NCBI RefSeq assembly: GCF_022539665.2
Contig: NC_081337.1
Coordinates: 9,214,679-9,278,678, forward strand
Source of the DNA: Daphnia carinata
Lineage: Eukaryota; Arthropoda; Branchiopoda; Diplostraca; Daphniidae
DNA length: 64,000 bases
Direction of reading: 5' to 3'
Part shown: positions 23,211 through 34,820 of the stretch, piece after piece
How the letters are laid out: every line of letters starts with the position of its first letter
Position numbering within the stretch: position 1 is the stretch's first letter
Translations under genes and position numbers: made by a program
Notes under the pieces: model-generated
Told to the model about the DNA's origin: nothing
The model's input: the letters and a program-made list of their open reading frames with translations, nothing else
Database searches by the model: none

Positions 23211-26200
23211 ATGTCGCCGGCTTTGGTCAACGGTCATGGCGGTAGCGGAGGAGGCGGAGGCGGATCGACCGCCTTCATTTCGACGCAAAGGCGAGGACCG
23301 ATCGCCGCCGAGTTCCAAGGCCCCGGACCAGCGGCCGTGGCACTTCCCTCAACCATCGGTAAGAACTACCCAAATATTTTTTTTTTTAATTATCATACAT
23401 GTTTCTTGATTAGTGCTTGTTCTCGCCTATAAGACCTCGACACATGCACGCCACCCTTTTTTTAATGAAAAATATTGTAATTGCGACATCGTCAGCTGTG
23501 ACCCTTTTTTTTTTTTTACCCTTTTCCCACCATTTTATGATGTGGGCTGATCGAGGACGAATAGCTCAAGAACAAAAAGGAAAAGTAACAGAAGATTCCA
23601 TGCCCGTTTTTCTCGTTCTTTGATTTTACGATAACGAAAACCCTCCCATTGCCCGCGTACATCGAATGACCTTTTACGTCTGATCTAATACTAATTTGAG
23701 GTGCACTTTCATAGCAAAGGCCCAATTTAGGCAATAAGATGGACAAGATCAATCAAAATGAAAAAAGCAACTTTTTAACGCAACGGGTTGCCTCTGGATT
23801 CCAGAGTATGAAAAATGGCGCCACGAGCACGGTTTAGAAAAATGAAGAAAAATGGTGACTTACTACTTGACGACTGGCTGCCCGCCATAAACAGCAACTG
23901 GTAGATTTTGGATACGTGATTCACAATTGGTGCTGGTACAATTTCGGACGAAAAAGAACACCTTCGCCTAAAGCACCCAGTTTATCAGTAGCAAGTGGGT
24001 TATTATTGGTTTCGCAAATGCGGTCAAATTGGAAACCTACCGAGAACACATCCTGATAAGTCTTTTGTCATTCCACAGCTGACCCGAATCCAAGTCTAGT
24101 TTATGTCTTCATGATCAGCAATCTCAAGTTTTTTAACATGAAACAAGCCAGAATTAAGGGTAGACCGCATGTTCGTCCTGGCACGGTCACAGCACACGAG
24201 ACTAGCACACAGCAATAATGGTACTGAGCTACTGAGAATTCCAACTTGTTAGAACATGCCGTTTTTCAACAGCGTTGCATAGTCATTTACCTAAACGAGT
24301 ATTTGCTTTCTAGAAACAATGCGTGTTCATCTGATAGATCTAAATTCCAGCCTAAAATTCTCACGAAACCTGGCCAATTAAAACTAAATACAAGTCGTGA
24401 CTTTTGTTATTTTGACAAGTCACTGAGTCAGCCCACTCAAGATTTGTTGACAATGTCGCAGCTGTTCTTCTTTGTTTTCGTCTGTTTTTTTTTTCCTCCA
24501 CAATTTGTTTAAAAGTAACTTCACATCGAACAAGAATATCAAAAGAAAAAAGAATACATCAAGAAAGAGACTTAACAGTGAAGAAAAAACATAGCTTGTA
24601 GTAAATCTAATAAGGAAAGAAGAAGGGAGTATACAAAAAACCGTGAGTATACGTTTGACTCGTGTGGGTTGTGGCCTGGTGAGTCACGCGACGTCTCTGC
24701 TGTCTGGGTCTTTCTCTCCGCTTCTTTTTTTGTTGTTGTTGTTGCTGTGTTGTTTGTGTTCTTTCGACTGCATTTTCTCGTTTCTTCACCTTGATGAATC
24801 CGGGGTACCGTTTTCTCGCTGCCTGGTTAAGTGATACGTCATGGTCAGAATCGCCCACTAGAGATGGCTAGTCCCCTGTTTTGGCGTGAAGCAACCGAAT
24901 TAAAAGAACAAACAAGAGAACTAAAGAAATCACACCTCATAGGGAAATGAAAAAGATTCAAAGTCAAAGGGAAAACATGGACATCTAATCTGATCAAACA
25001 AAACCAAAACGCAGTGCATGGGGGGTTTTTTTCTTCATTTTTAATTGCCTTATTCATCTTGTTCGATGCACACAAGCGTAATCCTCGATCAGGTTTCTTC
25101 GTCGAGTTGTCACGGGTCTTTTGTTTGCGTGTGTGTGTTTTACGCATTCATCATTGTTAGATTGTGTGCACGTTCGTCCAAAATATTTCGAAAGAGTCTG
25201 CCTTTATAGCCCGTCGTTTAACGAAATTGACGAACATAAACAAAGAAAGAAGACAACACTGAAACATCATTCAATTCAAATTACTAGGTAAAAGTACCAG
25301 CGAATCCACCAAAGGCAGAGCACCGGCGTTTAGTTTCGGAATTAGGTAATAAAAACATTACTTATCTTAGTAACGAACGTCTGTCATTTAAATCAAAAAG
25401 ATAGTTGAGACTTAATTATGAATCTTTTGCATCCACAAGGCACAACCCAGGAAAAACGAGTTTGGGTCCCGGTCCTGGCCAGTACAATGTCGCCCGACTT
25501 CACCATAAAGGTAACCGTCATTATCCTATTTACCTCCTCCTTTGCCGAAATTGTCTGACAAATATAAAGCCCCCAAACCATTTCATTTGCTGCATTCAAT
25601 ATAATCTGACGAAGACTCCTAATCTGGTAAGTGCTGTAGTTAGACTACCTGTTGTAGAGCTTTCGCGCAAAGCTCATTAAACTGGCTTCTATTTAAGTTG
25701 TTTTGTTTTTTTGTTTTTTTATATTTTTATCTCGTCTTTGCGGTAACATAGAAGTGTGCATCCGTTTCTTTCGTTTTATTTTTCGTTTTAAAGTGGCCTT
25801 GATCGTTCCGTTCTCGTCATGTTTTATCTCTTTTTCTGCTTTTGTGTTTCATTCGTCTCATTTAAGGTAAAGATGATGGGCCGGCTCCTTCCATCAGCGG
25901 TCGTCCCAAGGAGAGCAGATTCGACATCACGCCAGCGCCGGTAGAAAAATGTTATTTTTTTCTTAGCTATTTGCAGTTTGTCCAAAACATTGACTTGTTC
26001 AACAGCTGTAAATACCATATTGCCTTTTCTGAATAACAGGGAGACTACAATCCGGAGAAAGGAGGAAAGTTCGTCGGCGAATCGTCACCGAGTTTCACCT
26101 TCGGAGCCAAAGTGAAGGACGAACGTAAAGACAACCTTCCAGGTAGGACAATGATAGAATCAATTTAATGCATTGTATGCGCATACTGGTAATGCCGTAA

Positions 26201-27022
26201 AACGAATAATACGCACACACCCTAACCTTTCAAATCAGCTGCTCTGCATGAAGTCGATTTCTCCCTTCTTTCGAGACACATAACTTGTTTTCGATCGTCG
26301 CACTGTCATCGAGACATGACTTCGTTGCTGCGGAATCGATTAATCTTTGAACTCTTTGTTTGTCGGGGCTATATTTTGTGTTGGTGATTCGTGTCGTGCC
26401 GTTCCGCGTGACGCTATTATTCTACTACGTGCAGCTCCCAACGCCTATTCTCTGCCTCCTGCATTGGGCACAGGATTGGCTCCCGCTTTTTCCATTTCGG
26501 GACGAGGCAAAACGCCGATCGATGAACGAGTTCTCAACCCAGGTCCAGGTGCCTACGAGTCGGGCAACCCGGACAAGTACAAGGCCCGCTCGCCGTCCTA
26601 CTCCATCTCCAGCCGTACCAACATACCAACGGATCAAACTCAAAAACCAGGCCCAGGGGCGCATTCGCCGGAAAAGGTAAGACTCCCCTTTCATTTATTT
26701 AGCTGAAGAAATGCTACCCTTCACCTGTCCTCCCGTAAAAAGTACCAAACCGGACCAACCTTTTTTTTTTGCGTTGAAATACAACCCGTCGCCATCAATG
26801 TGGAGACGAATGTTCTTCCAGCTTATACCTGCCCCGCCAAATTGTTCCTTAGCCAAGTATTTTTAGCTTTTTTATAGGCTAATTCATCTTACGCGTGTAT
26901 TTTTTGTTTCTTTTTTTTTTTATTTGACTTGCCATAAAATATAGATAAAGCAAGAGACCAGTCCGGCTCACACCTTTGGCGTCAAGCACTCGCCCTACTT
27001 AGGCAAGCTGAAAGGGATGTGA
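23211..27022 (+). CDS. ODF3: Shippo-repeat protein, ODF3 / CIMAP family
   Basis: Seven exons, 23211-23358, 25288-25345, 25440-25510, 25867-25940, 26040-26142, 26435-26676 and 26945-27022, give 257 aa; human ODF3 has 254. Shippo (PGP) repeats recur through the protein: FQGPGPAAV, GPGPGQYNV, TPAPGDYNP, NPGPGAYES and KPGPGAHSPEK. Between them lie the family's AxxFSFGxR-type strands (APAFSFGIR, SPSFTFGAK, APAFSISGR, SPSYSISSR). The C-terminus THTFGVKHSP-like (AHTFGVKHSPYLG) matches ODF3. Members are microtubule inner or outer-dense-fibre proteins of cilia and sperm flagella, so expression in testis or ciliated cells is expected. Intron 1 is about 1.9 kb, far longer than the other introns here. 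The glycine-rich N-terminus is variable in the family. Confidence 0.9.
24726..24745. repeat. Short TTG trinucleotide run in ODF3 intron 1
   Basis: Four to five TTG units next to a T homopolymer, seen directly. It creates a Q-rich antisense open frame that I do not consider coding. Confidence 0.6.
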
Positions 27023-29456
27023 AGGAAAAGGCGAACAACACATCGAGGGGCGTGCCTAGCTGAGAGGATGACTCGACTTCAATCTACGCCAATCTTTTTT
27101 TTTTTCTTTCTTTCTTCAAAAACCCTGTGTCTCTCCTACTCCAGCAGCCGGTGTGGGTACGTGCGTGCATATCAAAATTCAGCGTCGTGACATAACCTCT
27201 CCCTTCGACTTGTGTCTACTTAAAGTGAATTTTTTTTCTTTCTACTTCCAACTTTCTGTTGCGCTTATTCCCCATCATGATGGCTCTCGCTTGCCAGAAA
27301 TGCACATTCCGACATAAGTTATGTGAAACATTGATGACTTTGGTCCAAGCTTTAGACGTGCAGTACTCTTTGGTAGATTGCAGCTGATGCTCTACGAGTT
27401 TTTTCATCGTCTCTTTCTTTCCTTTTTGAACCTTTTTCGATAGTTTTCTTCTCGAGCATCTATAAAACGTTTAAAAATGCTAATTCTTATATACTAGAGC
27501 CCTTCTTTCGTGTATCTCCATAGTTACATAGCCATTGTGCCTTTGGTAGATTTTTATGGTTCCTTCTGCATTACCGTAGTGCGCTCGTTTTCATTGGGGA
27601 TGGTAGTAGGTCAATGCCGCTTCACCAATTCTTGCAATGGATTTTCCAGATTTTTTTCTTCTACTGTGATACTGTGAGGTAGTTATCGCTTCTTCTTCCC
27701 CACACACACCAGAGCCCACCCATTTCGATTTTTACAAACTTTTAAGGCCGTTCCTTTAAACGGTTCACCTTCCTTGGAATCGGCAGGCCTGATGTTATAG
27801 CAACACGCACAAACAAGAGAACACGTACCGAAAAAAAAAGAATTTTTTTTTTACTTCTGTGAGATGAAATGATTTCACTTGTATTGGCCATATGTTGCGC
27901 TACATTAATAAACTCGAGCAGGTTGTTGACATGGAATCGACTCTCTTTCAATATATCTCAAAACTTCCTTGATCAATCATTTCGATGGTTTCTTTCGCAT
28001 AAATTTAGCACGATTCTTGTTTAAGACGTGTTAATTTTTTTTTTAAGTGATCGAACTAGAACCAAACTGGCTATAAAACGAAAGCTAATGCAGAAAAACT
28101 CGGGACAGAATTGCAGCGCGAGAGTACACGCCAGGACAAATTGTTGACGAGAAAAAGAACGGAAGAACGAAAGTCAGAAATCGAACAAAAACTACTAAAC
28201 TATCATTCTGCTCATAATGTGATTTTGGTTGACGAACGAGCAATTCCTGGAAGAGTGGGCTTTTTTTTTTCTCTTTCCAATTTTTTGCATTGACAAACAG
28301 GTGAAGAACGACTTTCGGGGGAAGAAAATTTAAGCAGAAGGAGCAACAGCAGAAGATGAGGATCACACACAAATCTGGTGGAAAAAAATTTTTAAGGAGG
28401 GAGCAAATAGAGGCCACAACGAACCTCACAAACAAAGTTTTCATTTCTTTCTCAATGAGAGAAAGAAATCAAATAAGAAAAATTGCCAAGGTGTAATTAT
28501 TTAATTTGCATAAACTTGGGTTGGACTTTATTGAACGACCGACTCTGTGGTACGGAGAGGAACAACGGAATTTCATCGCAAGAAGTTGGACCTAATTTCA
28601 AAGGAAATGAGAAATGAAAGTTTTTCTTGTCTTTGTTTTACTCTTTCATAATTTCGTTAGTCGAAGGCTAACCTCTCGCAAGTCACCCGGCCAATAGAGA
28701 AGTTAAGAAGAGCAGTGTAGAACAATGCTCCGTAATATCCTGAAAGGGACGCATCGAATTTTACATTAACTGAAAAGCTGGTGGTAAAAAACCCTTCGCC
28801 TCAATCTTACCCAGTTACTGAAAAAAAAAAATAATAATAATAATAATCCCCCATTATTTTCGTCAGCCCATCTCGACTAGACGCCAAACATTTTTCTCGA
28901 TTGCGACCAGGCCTCTTTTTGTTCCAGAGATAGGAAAAAGAACTTTCACTCGATTTCGTCCGCATAATTCAATACATCTCGCCTACTTATTCTTAGCACT
29001 TGAAATTTGACTTTCTCGAGAAACCCACACTCATATATGGCAAAATGATACTTTGGTTCGCAAACTAAAAAAAAAAAAAAAAGGAAAAAAAAATTATGAC
29101 ACCCAAGTTCGCACACTACTAGATTTTTTTTGCTTATTTCAATTTGTAAAACACGCTTTTGAAGTCCCACCCATCACAGTCGGTTCCTCGATGCGAACAC
29201 GTTAAAGTATAATTTTTTTTGTTGATTTTTTTTGTTAGAGAAGAAATGTTGATATTTTTTTGTGAATTGTACGTTTTCTTTTTCTTTCTTCACCTCAAAC
29301 GAAAGAAAAGCGGAGGGTAAGTGGAAAAAACTTAATTATGACTCCTCTCTTAGTGCATGTTTTTTTCTTTCGTTATTTGTTCAGCGACGAAGATATATGT
29401 GAGTGATGAAGAATTGAAAAGATACGAAAAATGGAGCTTATCCGATTCGATGTCGT
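27023..29456. other. Convergent gap between ODF3-like and CSDE1 genes
   Basis: About 2.4 kb with no supported gene. It has many pyrimidine runs and A or T homopolymers, and an (AAT)n tract at 28828-28847. It contains the 3' UTRs of both flanking genes. Confidence 0.4.
28821..28848. repeat. A-homopolymer followed by (AAT)n microsatellite
   Basis: Ten A residues followed by about six AAT units, directly visible. Confidence 0.75.
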
Positions 29457-32400
29457 TCAGGCATTGCCTAGTGCTTCGGAGTCACCATTCACTTTCGAAG
29501 CTGATACTCCGTTGCTGGACACAGACGAACGAGGAGCAATTTTAAATCCTCGAGTACCGTCAGGACCTTTGGGTTGTCTCAGGACGTAGAAGCGAGGTCC
29601 GTTTTCGTCGATCGACATGGTACGAAGTCGTGCAGCCAGCCAGTCCGGACGTTGGGTTTCCCTGCGTACGACAAAAATAAATTCACGAAACCGAATAAAT
29701 CAGCAAGAAAAACTATTCTTGGAATACACTTACATTTTCACAATGTTGCAGGCTGATGATTTTCCTGTACGCTGGTTGGTAATTAGGACGAATTCGACGG
29801 TATCATTGGGTAGAAGAGTTGCATTATCTTTAACTTCGGAAAGATGAAAGAAAAGCTTCTTGCCTACAAATAACAATTATTTAACCGAAGAAAATTTTAA
29901 AATAAAGCGAATGCGGAAAACTTACCATCTTCCATTTCGTAATTAAGGAATCCAAATTGGCCTTTAATGGCATCCACTGTGGAACGAAGCTTTTTACGGA
30001 CCACCCGTATCCGCGTAGCTCTTTCCTTGCCTTCTTCTGTTCGTTCGATTTGAAACTGAACTTGATCGCCACGTTGAAGAAAGTCTTTCTTGTTGGCCAA
30101 GCTAGTGATGCCAAATTCGTAGGACACTTCTTCTGCATCTGCTACATAACGAATAGAGTTCCTTTAGCACTTAACCTTCGAATTTCACCAACAATTTTTA
30201 TTACTGTCAGAGCCCAATTTCACCAGGCCGGCATATTGAGCTTGATCGGGATTAACGTTCCTCAATGGGCGAACGATAATACCGTCCTTAATTTCTTCGT
30301 CAACCGCATGCCGGGCAATGGTTCCCTTCTTCAACAACTTGACGTTTTCAGCTGATATTTTCCCAGACGAGGGAGTTTTGCCAGTTAAAGTGTACTGTAC
30401 TTCATGCCCGAGGTCCAACGAATCGGCGTCTCCATCAAAATGACTAAAGAAAATAAAATATGTAGCCAGCCAAATGAAATGTCTGATAAATATTACAAAC
30501 CTATAATGAAAGAAGATTTCCTTGTCGTGGGTAACGTTTTCGATGAAACCGAAGGTATCTTTCAGAGAAGCAATGAATCCTTTGTGGACTTTGTTACCCT
30601 CCCCATTTGAGTGTTGGTTTTCGTTTTTATTGTTTTCGCAGTTCTCGGAAAATTTGCCGCCAGACTTGTTCACTTGGGCACGCTGTACAATGCGAATGTT
30701 CAAACCAATATGCTCCTTCGTGCGCTTCACTTGGGCCAAATCAAACTCAACCTAAAATCACTGATGTCAGACCGCTTTTAAAGCCAAACGAACTGAAAGA
30801 AATCACAAACCTCGTCGCCCAGGCGCGGGCTATTCCGGACGTCACACTCTCTCATCTGGAAGGGCACATGCTCCATAATTCCGTTTAACTGGTAGGATAC
30901 CAAGCCCATATCATCTGCCGATTTCTCTCCATTCACCTACGAAGAACAATATATTGTAGCAGACGCTTATTTATAAAAACGTATACGATCAGTCCTACTC
31001 GGCTAGGGCTACGCTGTGCCCAACTGCTTGACGGTTCTCTAGTGACCGTTCCGACGATGTTCCGTTGAGTAATTACTTCGAATTGTACACTACCCGGAGG
31101 TAAGATCTTAATCCGAACTGCGCTTTGCTTATTAGGCTGAGTTTGATCCTGTTAAACGAATAACACAATTCACACTTTTCTTACACGTACTTTAACCACC
31201 AGCTTGAATACCTGCGACATGGTAAATTCAACTTCCGAATTTTGATCCACCTCCTCGTCTTGCGAAATGACTTCAGAGAAGTGGAAGAAGACACGGGCAT
31301 CTCTTTCGGCACATTTGATGAAACCATAACCTTCTTTCACAGCGGCTACTACGCCTGTTTCACGTTTTTCACCTGAAACAACAAATGACTCGTCCTGCAA
31401 TTCAATATTAGTAGCACGTTCCAATTTATCCCGACGGTCAACGGCTATGTTGAACTGGACCCAATCTCCATGCCTATAGCATAATAACATGATTGTAAAT
31501 CTAAGGTAAGAAAATTTCGATGATCAATAAACTACCTAAGGGTATATTCGCCTTTCTGATCCTTATCACCAAACGGAATTTCAATTTCTGATCGATCACG
31601 CCCCCGGTAGCGCAGTCTACCAGAAAGTGGTTCCGTGTTCAGAGTAGCAACATTTGCTCCGCGCTCCAAAGGCTTCAACACTTGCCCTTTTAGAGTTTCG
31701 GGATTGACGTCTTCAAAGACAACAGTTCCGGAAGGCAACTTAATTATACTACAAGCAACTTCTTTTCCCTGAAGTCCAGAAAAAAAAAAAAAAGAAAAAA
31801 AACGAACGAAAAATTGAATTAGTGGCGAGAGTGGCGTTTTCCCAAAAAGTACACATACATTTCGCGTTTGAATCGTAAATTCAACGTCATCACCGAGTTG
31901 CAACGAATCAGCGATGCCCTTGGCTTCGGAGAAATGGAAGAAAATTTCACGGACGACATCGCCGCGCTCGATAAAACCAAAGCTCTCTTTAAGGGAACAC
32001 ACAACCCCTTGGTAACGAACTGGGTGAGCAGGATTCTCCAAACGGATATAACGAGCTCCCAGGTTACCGCTTTCGACAGAGAAACATGAACGACGCAAAA
32101 GAATCAATAAGACGCTTCCCCAAAAGAAAAGCAAAACATTTAATTACCTGTGACTAGTGGCAATTTGGAAGCTGACTTTATCGCCCACGGAGAGAGTCAC
32201 GTTTCCTTCCACATCATCCTTTCCATATGGCAAGAAGAAACATTCGCCACGGTTCTCATAGCTTATGCGTCCTTGTTGACCAGTTCCCAATTCAGTTGTC
32301 ACAGTTCCAGTTACACGCTCTTCACTCAGAACCTAATCAAATATTGGAAAAGCATTAATTGCGAGGCTGTATGCTTGTTTCTGGAGTCACATACCACTTC

Positions 32401-33089
32401 AGGCGCGATTTTGGAAACTGAGCTAGCAATCGGCTTTCCGTTTCGGCGGTCGTACGTCACTTCAAATTCAACAGGGTCTCCAATCTTCAAGTGTTCAATA
32501 TTGCCGTCAAATTGACTAAAATGAAAGAAGAGACGCGCTTGGCGTTCGCAGCATTGAATGAATCCGTAGGAATGCTGAAACAGCGAAATAACTAATTAAT
32601 ATCAACCTCGGAGAAAAATAATATATGTTCTCTTACCAGTAGTTTTTCGATTATTCCCGTCTCTCTACTGCCGAGATTGTTAGGAGAATTGGATCCTCCC
32701 TCACGATGGACATTTCCATTACCGACGTGCACAGCGGCCGGGCTCTTGATGGATTCTTCGCTAAAAGCTGAATTGGCATTGAACGTGCCAATAGGGAAAT
32801 GCCCGATAGAAGATGATCCAAGCGTAGGTGACAACGAGCCCGTTTGGCTGTTATTGACCGAAAACTGGGTACTCGCAGGGTTGGCTTGCGATGGGAAAAA
32901 TGATCCGCTGCCGGAATTTGAACGCCCGAACGATGGAAAGTTGTTAAACCCGTTGACGACCGGCCCCGAAGATGACAGCAAGTTACTGCCACTATTGCTG
33001 CCACCGTTGTAGCCGAATCCGAGGAGCGAAGATGGGGCTGGGGATTTAGGAGAGTAGAGAGATGAGTTCCATTGTGGATTCGTCGACAT
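29457..33089 (-). CDS. CSDE1: CSDE1 / Unr, five cold-shock-domain RNA-binding protein
   Basis: Thirteen exons join in phase to 949 aa: 33089-32637, 32574-32395, 32332-32148, 32069-31859, 31768-31536, 31473-31212, 31148-30987, 30936-30811, 30751-30501, 30443-30205, 30138-29926, 29863-29734 and 29661-29457. The five canonical cold-shock domains show their RNP motifs in order: [65 protein letters not shown] and [17 protein letters not shown]. Degenerate domains lie between them. The first about 130 residues are a Ser/Gly/Asn-rich tail not seen in the human protein. CSDE1 binds mRNA to control translation and stability; in Drosophila, Unr acts with SXL on msl-2. The C-terminus ([17 protein letters not shown]) matches the end of the family. 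The start is the only ATG before the low-complexity region. Confidence 0.95.
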
Positions 33090-34820
33090 TTTTCTTCCAA
33101 CTTTTAGTATGGAAGGTCGTCGAAGGAAAGATCAGGAACACAACTAGATGGATGATTTCTGGATAGAAGGATTGACACTGAGCACTCACAAAAATAGGAG
33201 GGGAATTCAAATATTCAGTACACTATACTTTTTTTTTTTTTTTTTGAGTAGATTACTTTTAACTTGTCTTTTTTTTTAATGTACGACAACAATATCACAG
33301 ATAAGGCAACGATGGTAAATTGCTTGTAAATTTCTTAGCTCAAGAGATTTTTTTTTATTACAGCTGGTTGTAACACTTTTTTTTTTTTTTCTTGTAACAC
33401 TAAGAAGGTGAAAGCTTTTATAGAAGACTTTAGCTGGAACTCGAAGTGTCACTGCAACCAATGGCTGAGAATAGCAAACAAAACCAGTAAACTAAAGAGG
33501 GGGTATAACAAAGACAATGAGGATGGGGGATCAACACCTGAGCCTTTTCCTTGATTTGGTTGCCGTTAAGGGCAGTATACTTCCTACCAGCAATTACTTC
33601 CTCACCCTCTTCAAACAACCACACGATCACACTCACTTACACTGGCACTCCAATTCGGGACAAAGATATGAATGACAATAGTTTCAAAGAAGGTGAAATT
33701 CAAAAGGCCAATAGATCTGAACACAATATCTAAGGAAAGTTTTCTTTTGGCTTGAGACAGAGATATTTTTTGTTTTTCTTGTGTGAGAGGGAAAAGAACA
33801 CTAGACAATGAGCTGATGTTTCAAGAATCGTAGATGGATGGGAGCTTTAAATATGTTATGGTGAATGTGGCTAAATTGTTTGCTGATAGCGCGCTGAGTC
33901 TTCAACTTGATGTAGTTTCAATTTCAAGATGGTGACCAACTCTTCTGGGTGTAAGGGTTCTTACAGTAATCTGCAAATATATGCAAAAATCGGAGAAATT
34001 ATTACCATTATCATAACTGCTGAAGCAACTTGGCTTAAGTAAGCACACTAACAACAGTAATGGCTATCATACTGTGCTATGGAGGATCTAAAGTAAGTGG
34101 AAATTACTTATATAAAAATGTCACACAAGAAATAATTCGAAAGTAAAATTATTCCGGAATCTTAACGATTTTGCCGAATTGGACCATTAGAATACCCAAT
34201 TTTCAACATGCTACCGGAAAACACGTAAAGCTAATGTGAGCGTTTAGTAAACGTTGGCGTAATCTAACACAAAAATCCTGTAATTTACTATTATGGTTTG
34301 GTGACACCTGACAAAGCGTCAGAAAATTTTTAAATAAGATCACGTCTGAACGACAATGCACAATCCAAAAATAATATTTCTTTACCCAACGCAACGGCAC
34401 AGCAGACAAGCCGCCATGATAGTTTTTTTATGAACAAACAGGAATTAACGCAAGCGTCTCATGGTGGCGTAAAACGAAAAGAAGTCTCCTGTCGTTGAGT
34501 TTTCCCTGTAATCTGTAAGAACAATTACGCTGCAATGCAATAAGGCTAGAGTTATCGGGAAAATTTTAGATTGTTTCAATTGTTTTTTGTTGTATAACGA
34601 ACAGAAACTTAATTTTGAGTTTCCATTTGATTTTATGTAAATTATCATATTAAATCGATGTAGCAATCGATTTCTAATCCTGGCAGACGAAGTTTTCTTT
34701 CTTTTGGCTGCAAGCTGACATTCATGTTTGTGTAACCACATCGTGCGCTATGGGAGATGTTTTTACGATCAATTGTGTAGCTGCTACGAAGTGAGATAAG
34801 GATTTCTTATTCCCTATAAA
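33090..34820. other. Divergent intergenic region between CSDE1 and WFS1
   Basis: About 1.7 kb with no supported coding region. Long T homopolymers lie at about 33230-33245 and 33379-33390. Presumably it holds 5' UTR exons and promoters of both genes. Minus-strand open frames of 60-98 codons here show no domain. Confidence 0.4.

Noticed and set aside
24607-24858. Gln-rich antisense open frame in ODF3 intron 1
   Set aside because: Created by a TTG repeat and T homopolymers; no coding character.
32677-33012. 111-codon plus-strand frame opposite CSDE1 exon 1
   Set aside because: Mirror of the low-complexity coding sequence on the other strand.
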